The position numbers and the translations under genes were made by a program. 64,000 bases of DNA from contig NZ_BNAU01000008.1 in the NCBI RefSeq assembly GCF_014653945.1, forward strand, positions 1-64,000, in the 5' to 3' direction. The first letter of the stretch is position 1. Each line of letters begins with the position of its first letter. The notes under the pieces were generated by a model. It was not told the DNA's origin. It searched no databases and saw only the letters and a list, made by a program, of their open reading frames with translations. This DNA is from Amycolatopsis deserti (GTDB lineage: Bacteria > Actinomycetota > Actinomycetes > Mycobacteriales > Pseudonocardiaceae). Positions 47,494 to 56,085 of this stretch are shown here, in pieces.

Positions 47494-48149
47494 TGGGCAT
47501 CTTCGGACGCAAGAAGCGGGGCCGCCACGCGATGGCCGAGCCCGACGAGTCCTGGGAAGAGGACGTCGCCGAGGAGCCGGAAGAGGAGCCGGAGCCGGAG
47601 CCGGACGCCTCCGAGGGGCCGTTCGACATCACCGAGGCGCCCGAGGACGGCCGGCCGCGGATCGACCTCGGCTCGGTGCGGGTCCCGGTGCCCGACGGCA
47701 CCCAGGTGCAGGTCGAGATGGACCCGCAGGCCGGTGGCGTGCGGGCGGTGCACGTGGTGACGGCGCACGGGCAGGTCACCGTCAGCGCCTACGCCGCGCC
47801 GCGGTCCGGTGGGCTGTGGCGCGAGGTGATCGCCGAGCTGACCGAGCAGCTGCGCAACGACGGCGCCAAGGTCGCGCCCGGCCAGGGCGAGTGGGGGCCG
47901 GAGCTGTCCGCGCTGATCGGTGACGTGGCGCTGCGGTTCGTCGGGGTGGACGGACCGAGGTGGATGCTGCGCGGCGTGATCGCCGGCCCGCAGTCGATGG
48001 CCGCCGAGGCGCCCGCGGTGCTGCGCGACATCGTCCGCGGCACGATCGTCGACCGCGGCGACGCGCCCATGCCGGTGCGCACGCCGCTGCCGATCACGCT
48101 GCCGGACGCGGTGGCCGAGCACATCGCGCAGCAGCAGGCGCAGCAGTAG
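47493..48149 (+). CDS. DUF3710 protein
   Basis: The 218-residue protein begins [20 protein letters not shown], has an acidic Glu/Pro-rich linker (about 17-40) and a conserved domain (about 45-205) with DGTQVQVEMDPQAGGVRAVHVVTAHGQVTVSAYAAPRSGGLWREV. DUF3710 (Rv2696c) has no known function but always sits next to dut in actinobacteria. The start GTG overlaps the dut stop (TAGTG), so the two genes are coupled. A terminator lies 24 bp after the stop. Confidence 0.9.
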   Translation: MGIFGRKKRGRHAMAEPDESWEEDVAEEPEEEPEPEPDASEGPFDITEAPEDGRPRIDLGSVRVPVPDGTQVQVEMDPQAGGVRAVHVVTAHGQVTVSAYAAPRSGGLWREVIAELTEQLRNDGAKVAPGQGEWGPELSALIGDVALRFVGVDGPRWMLRGVIAGPQSMAAEAPAVLRDIVRGTIVDRGDAPMPVRTPLPITLPDAVAEHIAQQQAQQ

Positions 48150-48172
48150 GTGGGGCCCGCCCCACCGTGATC

Positions 48173-48204
48173 GCGGGAGCGCGCACCAGGGTGCGCGCTC
48201 CCGC
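48173..48204 (+). terminator. terminator after the dut-DUF3710 operon
   Basis: A perfect 14-bp stem (48173-48186 with 48191-48204) closes a CAGG loop 23 bp after the DUF3710 stop. There is no U-tract, so it is either Rho-assisted or of the stem-only actinobacterial kind. Confidence 0.65.
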
Positions 48205-48224
48205 CATGCCGAAAGCTCTTGATC

Positions 48225-49199
48225 ATGTTGCTGATCGAGAGCCGGGCGGGTCTGCACCGCCCGCTGATGGTCGTCACCGCCGTGATGGCCGTGCTCGCCG
48301 CGGTTGCCGTGGTGGGCCTGTTCGCTGATCCCCGACAGCTCGTCGGCGCTCCCGTCTGGAGCAAGACGGCCAAGTTCGCCGTCTCGATCGCGCTGTACAC
48401 GGCCACCCTGGCGTGGATGCTGTCCCTGCTGCCCAGGGCGCGGCGCTGGGGCTGGTGGATGGGCACGGTCGTGGCCGCCGGCCTGACCGTCGAGATGGTG
48501 CTGATCGTCTGGCAGACGATCGTCCGCGGGCGGCGCCTGCACTTCAACTTCGCGACCGAGGCCGACCGGTTCATCCACAACCAGATGGCCACCGCGGTGT
48601 ACCTGCTGTGGGCCGCGACCCTGGTCGTCGCGCTGCTGCTGTGGTGGCAGCGCCTGGCCGACCCCGCGCGGGCGTCGGCCATCCGCGCCGGGCTCTTCCT
48701 GGCGCTGACCGGGATGGCGCTGGGCATGCTGATGTTCACCCCGACCCCGGAACAGCAGGCCGTGATCGACGCGGGCGGTGAGCCCGCCGTCGTCGGGTCG
48801 CACAGCGTCGGTGCGCCCGAGGACGGGCCCGGCCTGCCGCTGACCGGCTGGAGCGTGGACGGCGGCGACCTGCGGATCGCGCACTTCGCCGGCCTGCACG
48901 CGCTGCAGTTGATCCCGTTGCTGGCGTTCGGCCTGGAGGCGCTGTCCCGCCGGGTGCCCGTGCTGCGGCCCGCGGTCGTGCGGCGGCGGCTGATCCGGAT
49001 CGCGGCGGTGGAGTACCTCGGCCTGATCGCCTTGCTGACCTGGCAGGCACTGCGTGGCCAGGCGCTGCTGCGGCCGGACGGCGCGACCCTGCTCGCCGTG
49101 GCCGCGCTGGTGATCACCGCCGTGGCGGCCGCGGCGGTGGCGGTGCGGACCTCACCCGCCCGCCTGGAGCCAGGCCAGCAGAGCGGCCCGGCCCAGTGA
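48225..49199 (+). CDS. multi-pass membrane protein of unknown function
   Basis: This 324-residue protein has about seven hydrophobic helices (LMVVTAVMAVLAAVAVVGLF, FAVSIALYTATLAWMLSLL, GTVVAAGLTVEMVLIVWQTI, TAVYLLWAATLVVALLLWW, IRAGLFLALTGMALGMLMF, and two at the C-terminus). A His-rich segment DLRIAHFAGLHALQLIPL (about 222-239) resembles heme- or quinone-facing helices, but I recognise no family. It is not part of the conserved block in mycobacteria and overlaps the converging hydrolase gene by 48 bp. ATG at 48225 is preferred to the TTG at 48219. Confidence 0.75.
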   Translation: MLLIESRAGLHRPLMVVTAVMAVLAAVAVVGLFADPRQLVGAPVWSKTAKFAVSIALYTATLAWMLSLLPRARRWGWWMGTVVAAGLTVEMVLIVWQTIVRGRRLHFNFATEADRFIHNQMATAVYLLWAATLVVALLLWWQRLADPARASAIRAGLFLALTGMALGMLMFTPTPEQQAVIDAGGEPAVVGSHSVGAPEDGPGLPLTGWSVDGGDLRIAHFAGLHALQLIPLLAFGLEALSRRVPVLRPAVVRRRLIRIAAVEYLGLIALLTWQALRGQALLRPDGATLLAVAALVITAVAAAAVAVRTSPARLEPGQQSGPAQ

Positions 49200-49847
49200 C
49201 TCGCGGTCGGCGCCCAGTGCCGTCAGGGTCGTCTCCCGGACCACGGCCCGCGGAAGCGCTTTCGCCCAGGCGCGGGCCACCGCGACCGGGTGGACGGGGT
49301 CGTCGGTGCACGCGGCGATTCCGACCGGGATGTCCAGTTCCGCCAGCGCCTCCAGCGTCGGCGCGGGGTGGGCCGCCGCGACGCGCAGGCTCGCCGCCAG
49401 GCCGTCCCCGTGTCGCCGCCACGCCCGGGTCAGCTCCGCGCCAAGCCACGGCGCCACCCCGGCCGTCGCCAACCGCAGCGCCTCGTCCAGCCCGTGGGCG
49501 TCCACCAGGTCGGCGGACGCGCGCGCGGCGAGCGAGGCGGGCGCGTCGCCCGGACGGCCGCACCAGGCGGGCATCGCCAGCAGCAGTCCGGCGCAGTTGC
49601 CGGGATTGCGCACCGCCCATTCGGCGGCCAGATGCGCCCCCAACGAGATGCCTCCGGCGAGCACCGGGCCGTCCGCGGCCGCCTGGTCGAGTGACGTGAG
49701 CAGACCCACCGTCACAGCCGCCCCGCGGGGCGGCGGCGGGGCGAGTGTTCGTATCCCGAACGCGGCCAGCGGACCTGCGAAAACGGACCGGACGAACACC
49801 TCGTCCGAGCCCGTCCCGGGTAGCAGGACGGCGGCCGGTTCCGGCAT
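49152..49847 (-). CDS. alpha/beta hydrolase-like protein (Rv2695-like)
   Basis: The 231-residue protein has VLLPGTGSDEVFVRSVFAGPL at the start, the nucleophile-elbow-like GGISLGAHLAAEWA (Ser about 67) and a final DDPVHPVAVARAWAKAL segment, suggesting an alpha/beta hydrolase fold. No substrate can be assigned. ATG at 49847; a GTG 12 bp upstream is also possible. Its place and opposite orientation between DUF3710 and the OB-fold gene match Rv2695. Confidence 0.75.
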   Translation of the reverse strand: MPEPAAVLLPGTGSDEVFVRSVFAGPLAAFGIRTLAPPPPRGAAVTVGLLTSLDQAAADGPVLAGGISLGAHLAAEWAVRNPGNCAGLLLAMPAWCGRPGDAPASLAARASADLVDAHGLDEALRLATAGVAPWLGAELTRAWRRHGDGLAASLRVAAAHPAPTLEALAELDIPVGIAACTDDPVHPVAVARAWAKALPRAVVRETTLTALGADRESLGRAALLAWLQAGG

Positions 49848-49962
49848 TGCGGACGTCACGTTGCGATCTTGCCGCAAAGCCGTTGTGCTGGCCCCCACGA
49901 GGTTAGGCTGGATGACGTACGGGCCGTTCGAGTCGGGGGCCCCGGAACAGGAGCAGACGCCT

Positions 49963-50340
49963 ATGTCCGCCAAAGACGGCGGCTATTTCAGCCGGCTGGT
50001 ACGCAAGCTGACCAGCGACGTCGAGGAACTCGACGCTGATGATCTGTCCGAAAAATCCGAGGCCGGCGGTGCGCGACGAGCCTGCGACTGCCGGTCGGGC
50101 GAAGAGGTGACCGTCCTGGGGCGGTTACGCAGCGTGGAGCTGTGTCCCACGAAAGAGGCGGCGACACTGCGTGCCGAGTTGTTCGACGGCACGGAGGGCG
50201 TGACGCTAGTCTGGCTGGGACGGCGCCGCATCCCGGGCATCGAACCGGGCCGGACCATCAAGGTCCGTGGCCGCATGGCCGAGCGAGACGGCCAGAAGGT
50301 GCTGTACAACCCGTTCTACGAGCTGCAGACGACCTCCTGA
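49963..50340 (+). CDS. OB-fold nucleic-acid binding protein (Rv2694c-like)
   Basis: This 125-residue protein has a short helical N-terminus (GGYFSRLVRKLTSDVEELDADDL) and an OB-fold (about 50-120) with EEVTVLGRLRSVELCP, LRAELFDGTEGVTLVWLGRRRIPGIEPGRTIKVRGR. OB-folds bind single-stranded nucleic acid or oligosaccharide; the RecG/tRNA-type pattern points to nucleic acid. ATG at 49963 follows AGGAGC by 9 bases. It is followed after 12 bp by the DUF3159 gene. Confidence 0.85.
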   Translation: MSAKDGGYFSRLVRKLTSDVEELDADDLSEKSEAGGARRACDCRSGEEVTVLGRLRSVELCPTKEAATLRAELFDGTEGVTLVWLGRRRIPGIEPGRTIKVRGRMAERDGQKVLYNPFYELQTTS

Positions 50341-50352
50341 ATTGGTAACCGC

Positions 50353-51111
50353 GTGACTGAACCTGCCCGTCCAGGCGAGAAGACCGACGACCGCCCCGCC
50401 GAGTCCGGGGCCGAGCCTGGGCGGGCGGGTGAGCGGCCCGAGCCCACGATGCTGGAGCAGATGGGCGGGGTGTCCGGGCTCGTCTACTCCTCGGTGCCGA
50501 TCGTCGTGTTCGTGCTCGCGAACTCGTTCTTCGGCCTGACCGTGGGCATCTGGAGCGCGGTCGGCAGCGCGGCGCTGATCACCGTCGTGCGCCTGGTGCG
50601 CCGCGAGTCGCTGCAGCCGGCCATCTCCGGCCTGTTCGGCGTGGGCATCGGCGCGTTCATCGCCTACCGCACCGGGTCCGCGAAGGGGTTCTTCCTGTTC
50701 GGGATCTGGGCGAGCCTGGTCTACTGCGGCGTGTTCGTGGCGTCCGTGCTGGTCCGCTGGCCGCTGGCGGGCGTGATCTGGAACTTCCTCAACGGCACCG
50801 GCACCGCGTGGCGCCGGGACAAGCCGTCCCGCCTCGGCTACGACATCGCCACCCTCGCGCTCGCCGCCGTCTTCGGCGCGCGGTTCGTCGTGCAGCGGTG
50901 GCTCTACGACGCCGACTACACCGGCTGGCTGGCGTTCGCCAAGATCGCCATGGGCTGGCCGCTGTACGGGCTGGCGCTGCTGGTCGTCGTGTGGGCGGTA
51001 CGCCGCTCCGACAAGCGCCTCAAGGCCATCGAAGAGGCCCGCGTGGCCGAGGAGGCCGACGCCGAGGCCCGGCTGCGGCTGAAGTACGGCCAGCCGCCGC
51101 AGGAGGCCTAG
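50353..51111 (+). CDS. DUF3159 membrane protein
   Basis: The 252-residue protein has a charged N-terminus, then six hydrophobic segments from VYSSVPIVVFVLANSFF (about 42) through GLALLVVVWAVRR (about 208), and a charged C-terminal helix EEARVAEEADAEARLRLKY. DUF3159 (Rv2693c) is conserved in actinobacteria, function unknown. The start is GTG at 50353. It forms an operon with the OB-fold gene and overlaps the converging tetR gene by 4 bp. Confidence 0.88.
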   Translation: MTEPARPGEKTDDRPAESGAEPGRAGERPEPTMLEQMGGVSGLVYSSVPIVVFVLANSFFGLTVGIWSAVGSAALITVVRLVRRESLQPAISGLFGVGIGAFIAYRTGSAKGFFLFGIWASLVYCGVFVASVLVRWPLAGVIWNFLNGTGTAWRRDKPSRLGYDIATLALAAVFGARFVVQRWLYDADYTGWLAFAKIAMGWPLYGLALLVVVWAVRRSDKRLKAIEEARVAEEADAEARLRLKYGQPPQEA

Positions 51112-51695
51112 CGGCGGTCCGCCGCCGCGCGGATGCCGGTGAGCAGCCAGTCCAGGCCCCGGTCGAAGTTGCCGCGCATCTCCGCCGCGCTCGGCTGTTG
51201 CTCGGTGCCGGCCCCCGGGGGCAGGTGGCTGGTGAACGCCGCGAAGCCGATCGTGTAGACGATCAGTACCCGCAACGCCTCCGTCGGCTCGGTGACGTCC
51301 GCCCGGCGCAGGAGCGCGGCGGTGATCTCCCCGAGACGCTGTGCGTTGGGGCCGTGGGCGCCCTGCCTGCTCAGGTAGAGCGGCACGAGGTCCGAGTGGT
51401 CCAGGAGGACGGTGTAGGTCGAAGCCATCAGCCGGTGCAGGGCGGCGGCGGGGTCCTCGATGTCGGCCGCCGGCGTCTCGACTCCGGCGAGTACGTCGTC
51501 GAGCAGGGCGTCGAGCAGAGCCGTCTTGTTCGCGACGTGGCTGTAGAGGGCGTTCGGCGCGACGTCGAGCCGTGCCGCCAGCGCCCGCATCGACAAGCCG
51601 GCCAGTCCGTGCTCGGAGAGCAGTTCGCGAGCGGCTCGGAGCACCGCGGTCCGGGTGAGGCCGGCTCGATGGCCGGGAGCACGTCCACCTTCCAC
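51108..51695 (-). CDS. TetR family transcriptional regulator
   Basis: The 195-residue protein has an N-terminal HTH (about 12-58: LTRTAVLRAARELLSEHGLAGLSMRALAARLDVAPNALYSHVANKTALLDALLDDVL) and a TetR_C-type ligand domain (about 75-190). It is probably a repressor of the divergent haloacetate-dehalogenase-like gene and of itself, acting at the 15-bp-arm dyad between them. The ligand is unknown. The GTG at 51695 follows from the HTH position. It converges on DUF3159 with a 4-bp overlap. Confidence 0.9.
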   Translation of the reverse strand: MEGGRAPGHRAGLTRTAVLRAARELLSEHGLAGLSMRALAARLDVAPNALYSHVANKTALLDALLDDVLAGVETPAADIEDPAAALHRLMASTYTVLLDHSDLVPLYLSRQGAHGPNAQRLGEITAALLRRADVTEPTEALRVLIVYTIGFAAFTSHLPPGAGTEQQPSAAEMRGNFDRGLDWLLTGIRAAADRR

Positions 51696-51702
51696 GACAA
51701 CT

Positions 51703-51740
51703 ACTGTACAGTGTCCAGTATGAATTGGACGGCGTACAGT
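51703..51740. promoter_or_regulatory. TetR operator-like dyad
   Basis: ACTGTACagtGTCCA (51703-51717) is repeated inverted as TGGACggcGTACAGT (51726-51740) around an 8-base spacer, with all twelve fixed positions conserved. The left arm starts 7 bp from the tetR GTG and the right arm ends 11 bp before the hydrolase ATG, so one dimer pair could control both genes. Confidence 0.8.
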
Positions 51741-51751
51741 TGGAGGGTCGG

Positions 51752-52633
51752 ATGATCCCTGGACTGGTCGAGCGGATGGTGCCGGTGGACGGCGCGAGCG
51801 TGCATGTCGTGCACGGCGGCGCCGGGCATCCCGTGCTGCTCCTCCACGGCTTCCCCCAAACCCACATCGCGTGGCGGCACGTGGCGACCTCGTTGGCCGA
51901 CGACTTCCACGTGGTGTGCGCGGATTTGCCCGGCTACGGCGCCAGCTCTCCGTCCCCGGGCAACGACGACCCCGCCGCCTACGCGAAGCGGGCCACCGCG
52001 GCGACGATGGTCGCGGTGATGCGCGAACTCGGCCACGAGCGGTTCAGCGTCGTCGGACACGACCGGGGAGCGCTGGTGGCCTTCCGGGCCGCACTCGACC
52101 ACCCTGACGTCATCGAGCACCTCGCGGTGCTCGACGTGATCCCGACCGCCGACAACTGGGCCGCGCTGCACGGCGCCGGCGGGGTGTTCGCGTTCCACCT
52201 CTACCTGCTCGCCCAGCCGTCCGACCTGCCGGAACGGATGATCACAGCCGATCCGGACGCGTTCTTCGGGCATTTCCTGGACACCTGGACCGGCGTGCCC
52301 GGCGCGATCCCGGCCGACATCCGGGCCGCCTATCTGGCCGCGGCGGGCACTCCACGGTCGATCCACGCGATCTGCCAGGACTACCGCGCCAGCGCGTTCG
52401 TCGACGCCGGGCACGACCAGGCCGACCGCGACGCCGGCCGCACCCTGACGATGCCGGTCCTGGCGATGTGGCAGGACCCCGGCGACCTCGTCCTGCCGTT
52501 CGACCCGCGGCAGGTGTGGGCGAGCTGGGCACCCGATCTGCGCACCCGGGTCCTGCCCTGCGGCCACTTCCTGCCGGAAGAACGCCCCGCCGAGGTCACC
52601 GCCGCGATCCGGGACCTCCTCGCCGGGCGCTAG
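51752..52633 (+). CDS. alpha/beta hydrolase, haloacetate dehalogenase/epoxide hydrolase type
   Basis: The 293-residue protein has the oxyanion motif LLLHGFPQTHIAW (about 30-42), PGYGASS, and a nucleophile elbow GHDRGALVAFR with Asp about 101, not Ser, as in fluoroacetate dehalogenases and epoxide hydrolases. The acid and base would be Asp/Glu near 130 or 250 and His in LPCGHFLPEE (about 271). It would hydrolyse a carbon-halogen bond or epoxide. ATG at 51752 follows GGAGGG. It is controlled by the divergent tetR gene through the shared dyad. Confidence 0.88.
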   Translation: MIPGLVERMVPVDGASVHVVHGGAGHPVLLLHGFPQTHIAWRHVATSLADDFHVVCADLPGYGASSPSPGNDDPAAYAKRATAATMVAVMRELGHERFSVVGHDRGALVAFRAALDHPDVIEHLAVLDVIPTADNWAALHGAGGVFAFHLYLLAQPSDLPERMITADPDAFFGHFLDTWTGVPGAIPADIRAAYLAAAGTPRSIHAICQDYRASAFVDAGHDQADRDAGRTLTMPVLAMWQDPGDLVLPFDPRQVWASWAPDLRTRVLPCGHFLPEERPAEVTAAIRDLLAGR

Positions 52634-53286
52634 TAGCCCAGCGCCTTGCGGATGTCGTTCTCCACCTCGGCGTTGGCCACGAACAGCAGCTCGTCGCCGG
52701 GCTCCAGCGGGTCCTCCGGCTGCGGCACGATCACCCGGTCGCCGCGCAGGATCGTCACCAGCGCGGCGTCCCGCGGCAGCGCCAGGTCGCTCACCGGGCG
52801 CCCGGCCAGCGGGGTCTGGTCGGGCAGGGTGAGCTCGACCAGGTTGGCCTGCCCCTGCCGGAACGTGAGCAGCCGCACCAGGTCGCCGACGCTGACCGCC
52901 TCCTCGACCATCGCGGCCAGGATCCGCGGCGTCGACACGGCGACGTCCACGCCCCACGCGTCGGTGTAGAGCCACTCGTTGGCCGGGTTGTTCACCCGCG
53001 CCACCACCCGGCGCACCGCGAACTCGGTCTTCGCCAGCAGCGACACGACCAGGTTCACCTTGTCGTCACCGGTCGCGGCGATCACCACGTCGCAGCGCTC
53101 GATGCCGGACTCCTCCAGCGTCGAGACCTCGCACGCGTCGCCGAGCACCCAGTCGGCCTGCTCGACGGCGTCCGGCTCGAACTGCCCGTCCTGGCGTTCG
53201 ATCAGCATGACCTGGTGGCCGCCGTCGATCAGCTCTTTGGCGATCGACCGGCCCACCGCGCCGGCCCCCGCGATCGCGACCCGCAT
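52630..53286 (-). CDS. ceoC: TrkA family potassium regulatory protein CeoC
   Basis: The 218-residue RCK protein has an N-terminal Rossmann domain with VAIAGAGAVGRSIAKELIDGGH (about 3-24, GxGxxG) and a C-terminal TrkA_C domain (about 140-215) with LVELTLPDQTPLAGRPVSDL. RCK proteins bind NAD(H), ATP or cyclic di-AMP and gate potassium transporters. Start ATG shares a base with the ceoB stop. Ends 4 bp inside the converging dehalogenase gene. It corresponds to Rv2692. Confidence 0.92.
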   Translation of the reverse strand: MRVAIAGAGAVGRSIAKELIDGGHQVMLIERQDGQFEPDAVEQADWVLGDACEVSTLEESGIERCDVVIAATGDDKVNLVVSLLAKTEFAVRRVVARVNNPANEWLYTDAWGVDVAVSTPRILAAMVEEAVSVGDLVRLLTFRQGQANLVELTLPDQTPLAGRPVSDLALPRDAALVTILRGDRVIVPQPEDPLEPGDELLFVANAEVENDIRKALGY

Positions 53287-53951
53287 CAGGCTTCCTCCTC
53301 CGGCGCACGCGCCGCAATGCTCGTCACGTCGCCGACGGTCCCGGACTTCGCGGCCACGTAGACCAGATCGTCCGCCTGCAACACCGTCTTGGAATCGGGC
53401 AGAACGGGCGTACCGAACCGCATGATGAACGCGACCCGGGCGCCGGTGGTCTCCTGCAGCTCGTTGACGCTGCGGCCGACCCAGCCCTCGTGCAGGGGCA
53501 GCTGCAGCACCGCGACGTTGCCGCTGGGGTCCCGCCACGCCGAGGCGACCCCGTCGGGCAGCAGCGTGCGCAGGAACCGGTCGGTCGTCCACGGCACGGT
53601 CGCCACGGTCGGGATGCCCAGCCGCTCGTAGACCGCCGCCCGCTTGGGGTCGTAGATGCGGGCCACGACGTGCTCGACGCCGAAGTTCTCGCGGGCCACC
53701 CGCGCGGAGATGATGTTCGAGTTGTCGCCGCTGGACACCGCCGCGAAGGCGCCCGCCTTCTCGATGCCGGCGTCGATCAGCACCTGCCGGTCGAAGCCCA
53801 TGCCCAGCACCTGCTGGCCGTGGAAGTCGCTGCCGAGCCGCCGGAACGCCTCCCGCGTCTTGTCGATCACCGCGACCTCGTGACCGAGGCGCTCGAGGGC
53901 CGCGGCCAGGGACGCGCCCACCCGGCCGCACCCCATGATCACCACGTGCAC
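53286..53951 (-). CDS. ceoB: TrkA family potassium regulatory protein CeoB
   Basis: This 221-residue RCK protein has HVVIMGCGRVGASLAAALERLGHEV (about 2-26) and a TrkA_C domain from about 135 (VAVLQLPLHEGWVGRSVNELQE). The GTG at 53951 follows AGGAGG by 7 bases. It is the first gene of the ceoB-ceoC operon, matching Rv2691-Rv2692, and is divergent from the KimA-like permease gene 103 bp away, which is its probable transport partner since no TrkH/TrkG gene is seen. Confidence 0.92.
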   Translation of the reverse strand: MHVVIMGCGRVGASLAAALERLGHEVAVIDKTREAFRRLGSDFHGQQVLGMGFDRQVLIDAGIEKAGAFAAVSSGDNSNIISARVARENFGVEHVVARIYDPKRAAVYERLGIPTVATVPWTTDRFLRTLLPDGVASAWRDPSGNVAVLQLPLHEGWVGRSVNELQETTGARVAFIMRFGTPVLPDSKTVLQADDLVYVAAKSGTVGDVTSIAARAPEEEA

Positions 53952-54054
53952 GTCCTGCCTCCTGTGTGTCACCCGAACGGCGGTTACCCGGTAGATGCCG
54001 ACGCAGAACCTACCTTGTCCGGCCCTCTCGCGGACCCGCCCGTACCCTTCTGAC

Positions 54055-56085
54055 GTGTCGAAGATTGCGACCGCCACCAAACGGCTGCTCGTCGGCCGTC
54101 CGTTCCGGAGCGACCGGCTGTCCCACACCCTGCTCCCGAAGCGGATCGCGCTGCCGATCTTCGCCTCGGACGCCCTCTCGAGCGTGGCCTACGCGCCCGA
54201 GGAGATCTTCCTGACGCTGAGCGTCGCGGGGTTGTCGGCGTACGCCTACTCGCCGTGGATCGGCATCGCCGTCGCGGTGGTCATGCTGGTCGTGGTGGCC
54301 TCCTACCGCCAGAACGTGCACGCCTACCCCAGCGGCGGCGGCGACTACGAGGTCGCCAGCACCAACCTCGGCGGCAGATTCGGCCTGACCGTGGCCAGCG
54401 CCCTGCTGGTCGACTACGTCCTCACCGTGGCCGTGTCGACCTCCTCCGGGGTCGCCAACATCGGGTCGGCGATCCCGTTCGTGGCCGAGCACAAGGTGCT
54501 CAGCGCGGTGATCATCGTGGTGGTCCTCACCTCGATCAACCTGCGCGGGGTGCGTGAGTCCGGCAAGGCGTTCGCCATCCCGACCTACGGGTTCATCATC
54601 GGCATCCTGGGCATGGTCGTGTGGGGGCTGTTCGAGGCGGTCCGCGGCACGCCGATGCGGGCCGAGAGCGCGGACTTCGACCTGCACGCCGAGGCCACGT
54701 TCACCGGCTTCGCGTTCGTGTTCCTCATCGCCCGCGCGTTCTCCTCCGGCGCGGCGGCGCTGACCGGGGTCGAGGCGATCAGCAACGGGGTGCCCGCCTT
54801 CCGCAAGCCGAAGTCGAAGAACGCGGCCACCACGCTGCTGATGATGGGGCTGCTCGCGGTGTCGATGCTGCTGGGCATCATCACGCTGGCGATCCTCACC
54901 GACGTCAAGTTCGCCGAGGACCCGGCGACCCAGCTGAGCGGCACCCCGGAGGGCTACCAGCAGAAGACGATCGTCGCGCAGATCGCGCAGGCGGTGTTCC
55001 CGCACTTCTCGCCGGCCTTCTACTACATCTCCTTCAGCACCGGCATCATCCTGCTGCTGGCCGCGAACACCGCGTTCAACGGCTTCCCGGTGCTCGCCTC
55101 GATCCTCGCGCAGGACCGGTTCCTGCCGCGCCAGCTGCACACCCGCGGCGACCGGCTGACCTTCTCCAACGGCATCCTGTTCCTGGCCGCGTTCGCGCTG
55201 GTCCTGATCATCGCGTTCGACGCCGAGGTCACCAAGCTGATCCAGCTCTACATCGTGGGCGTGTTCGTGTCGTTCACGGTGAGCCAGGCCGGCATGCTGC
55301 GGCACTGGAACCGCCTGCTGTCCCAGGAGACCGATCCGCAGGCCCGGCGGCGGATGCGCCGGTCGCAGACGGTCAACGCGATCGGCCTGACCATGACCGG
55401 CACCGTGCTGGTCATCGTGCTGATCACCAAGTTCCTGCTCGGCGCGTGGATCGCGATCGCCGCGATGGTGGCGATCTACCTGCTGATGACCGCGATCCGG
55501 AAGCACTACGACCGGGTCGCCGAGGAGCTGGCCGGGCTGGACGGCAACCCGACCGTGCTGCCCTCGCGCAACCACGCGATCGTGCTGGTGTCCAAGCTGC
55601 ACCTGCCGACCATGCGCGCCCTGGCCTACGCCAAGGCGATGCGGCCGGACGTGCTGGAGGCGGTGACGGTCAACGTGGACGACGCCGAGACGCGCCAGCT
55701 GACCGCCGACTGGGAGGCCAAGAACTTCAAGGTCCCGCTGAAGGTCGTCGAGTCGCCCTACCGCGAGATCACGCGGCCGGTGCTGGACTACGTCAAGCGC
55801 GTGCGCGGCGACAACCCGCGTGACGTGGTGACCGTGTTCATCCCCGAGTACGTGGTGGGGCACTGGTGGGAGCAGCTGCTGCACAACCAGAGCGCGCTGC
55901 GGCTCAAGGGACGGCTGCTGTTCCAGCCGGGCGTGATGGTGACCAGCGTGCCGTGGCAGCTCGCGTCGTCGGCGAAGGCGGTCCGGCGTGCGGCGCGGAG
56001 CCGTCCGGCGGCCGGTGATGTGCGCCGTGGCTTCTTCACGGACGGGGCGGCCCGCACCGGGGCCGGCAAGGACGGCGGGAAGTGA
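54055..56085 (+). CDS. KimA-like APC potassium transporter
   Basis: The 676-residue protein has about twelve helices with segments shared with KimA (YdaO): SDALSSVAYAPEEI (about 38-51), SYRQNVHAYPSGGGDYEVAS, LLVDYVLTVAVSTSSG, FSSGAAALTGVEAISNGVPAF (about 238-258), NTAFNGFPVLASILAQDRFLP, then a C-terminal domain (about 500-676) ending LLHNQSALRLKGRLLFQPGVMVTSVPW. KimA imports potassium with protons in Bacillus. The start is GTG at 54055. It is coupled to the downstream methyltransferase (GTGA overlap) and divergent from ceoB. Corresponds to Rv2690c by position. Confidence 0.87.
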   Translation: MSKIATATKRLLVGRPFRSDRLSHTLLPKRIALPIFASDALSSVAYAPEEIFLTLSVAGLSAYAYSPWIGIAVAVVMLVVVASYRQNVHAYPSGGGDYEVASTNLGGRFGLTVASALLVDYVLTVAVSTSSGVANIGSAIPFVAEHKVLSAVIIVVVLTSINLRGVRESGKAFAIPTYGFIIGILGMVVWGLFEAVRGTPMRAESADFDLHAEATFTGFAFVFLIARAFSSGAAALTGVEAISNGVPAFRKPKSKNAATTLLMMGLLAVSMLLGIITLAILTDVKFAEDPATQLSGTPEGYQQKTIVAQIAQAVFPHFSPAFYYISFSTGIILLLAANTAFNGFPVLASILAQDRFLPRQLHTRGDRLTFSNGILFLAAFALVLIIAFDAEVTKLIQLYIVGVFVSFTVSQAGMLRHWNRLLSQETDPQARRRMRRSQTVNAIGLTMTGTVLVIVLITKFLLGAWIAIAAMVAIYLLMTAIRKHYDRVAEELAGLDGNPTVLPSRNHAIVLVSKLHLPTMRALAYAKAMRPDVLEAVTVNVDDAETRQLTADWEAKNFKVPLKVVESPYREITRPVLDYVKRVRGDNPRDVVTVFIPEYVVGHWWEQLLHNQSALRLKGRLLFQPGVMVTSVPWQLASSAKAVRRAARSRPAAGDVRRGFFTDGAARTGAGKDGGK

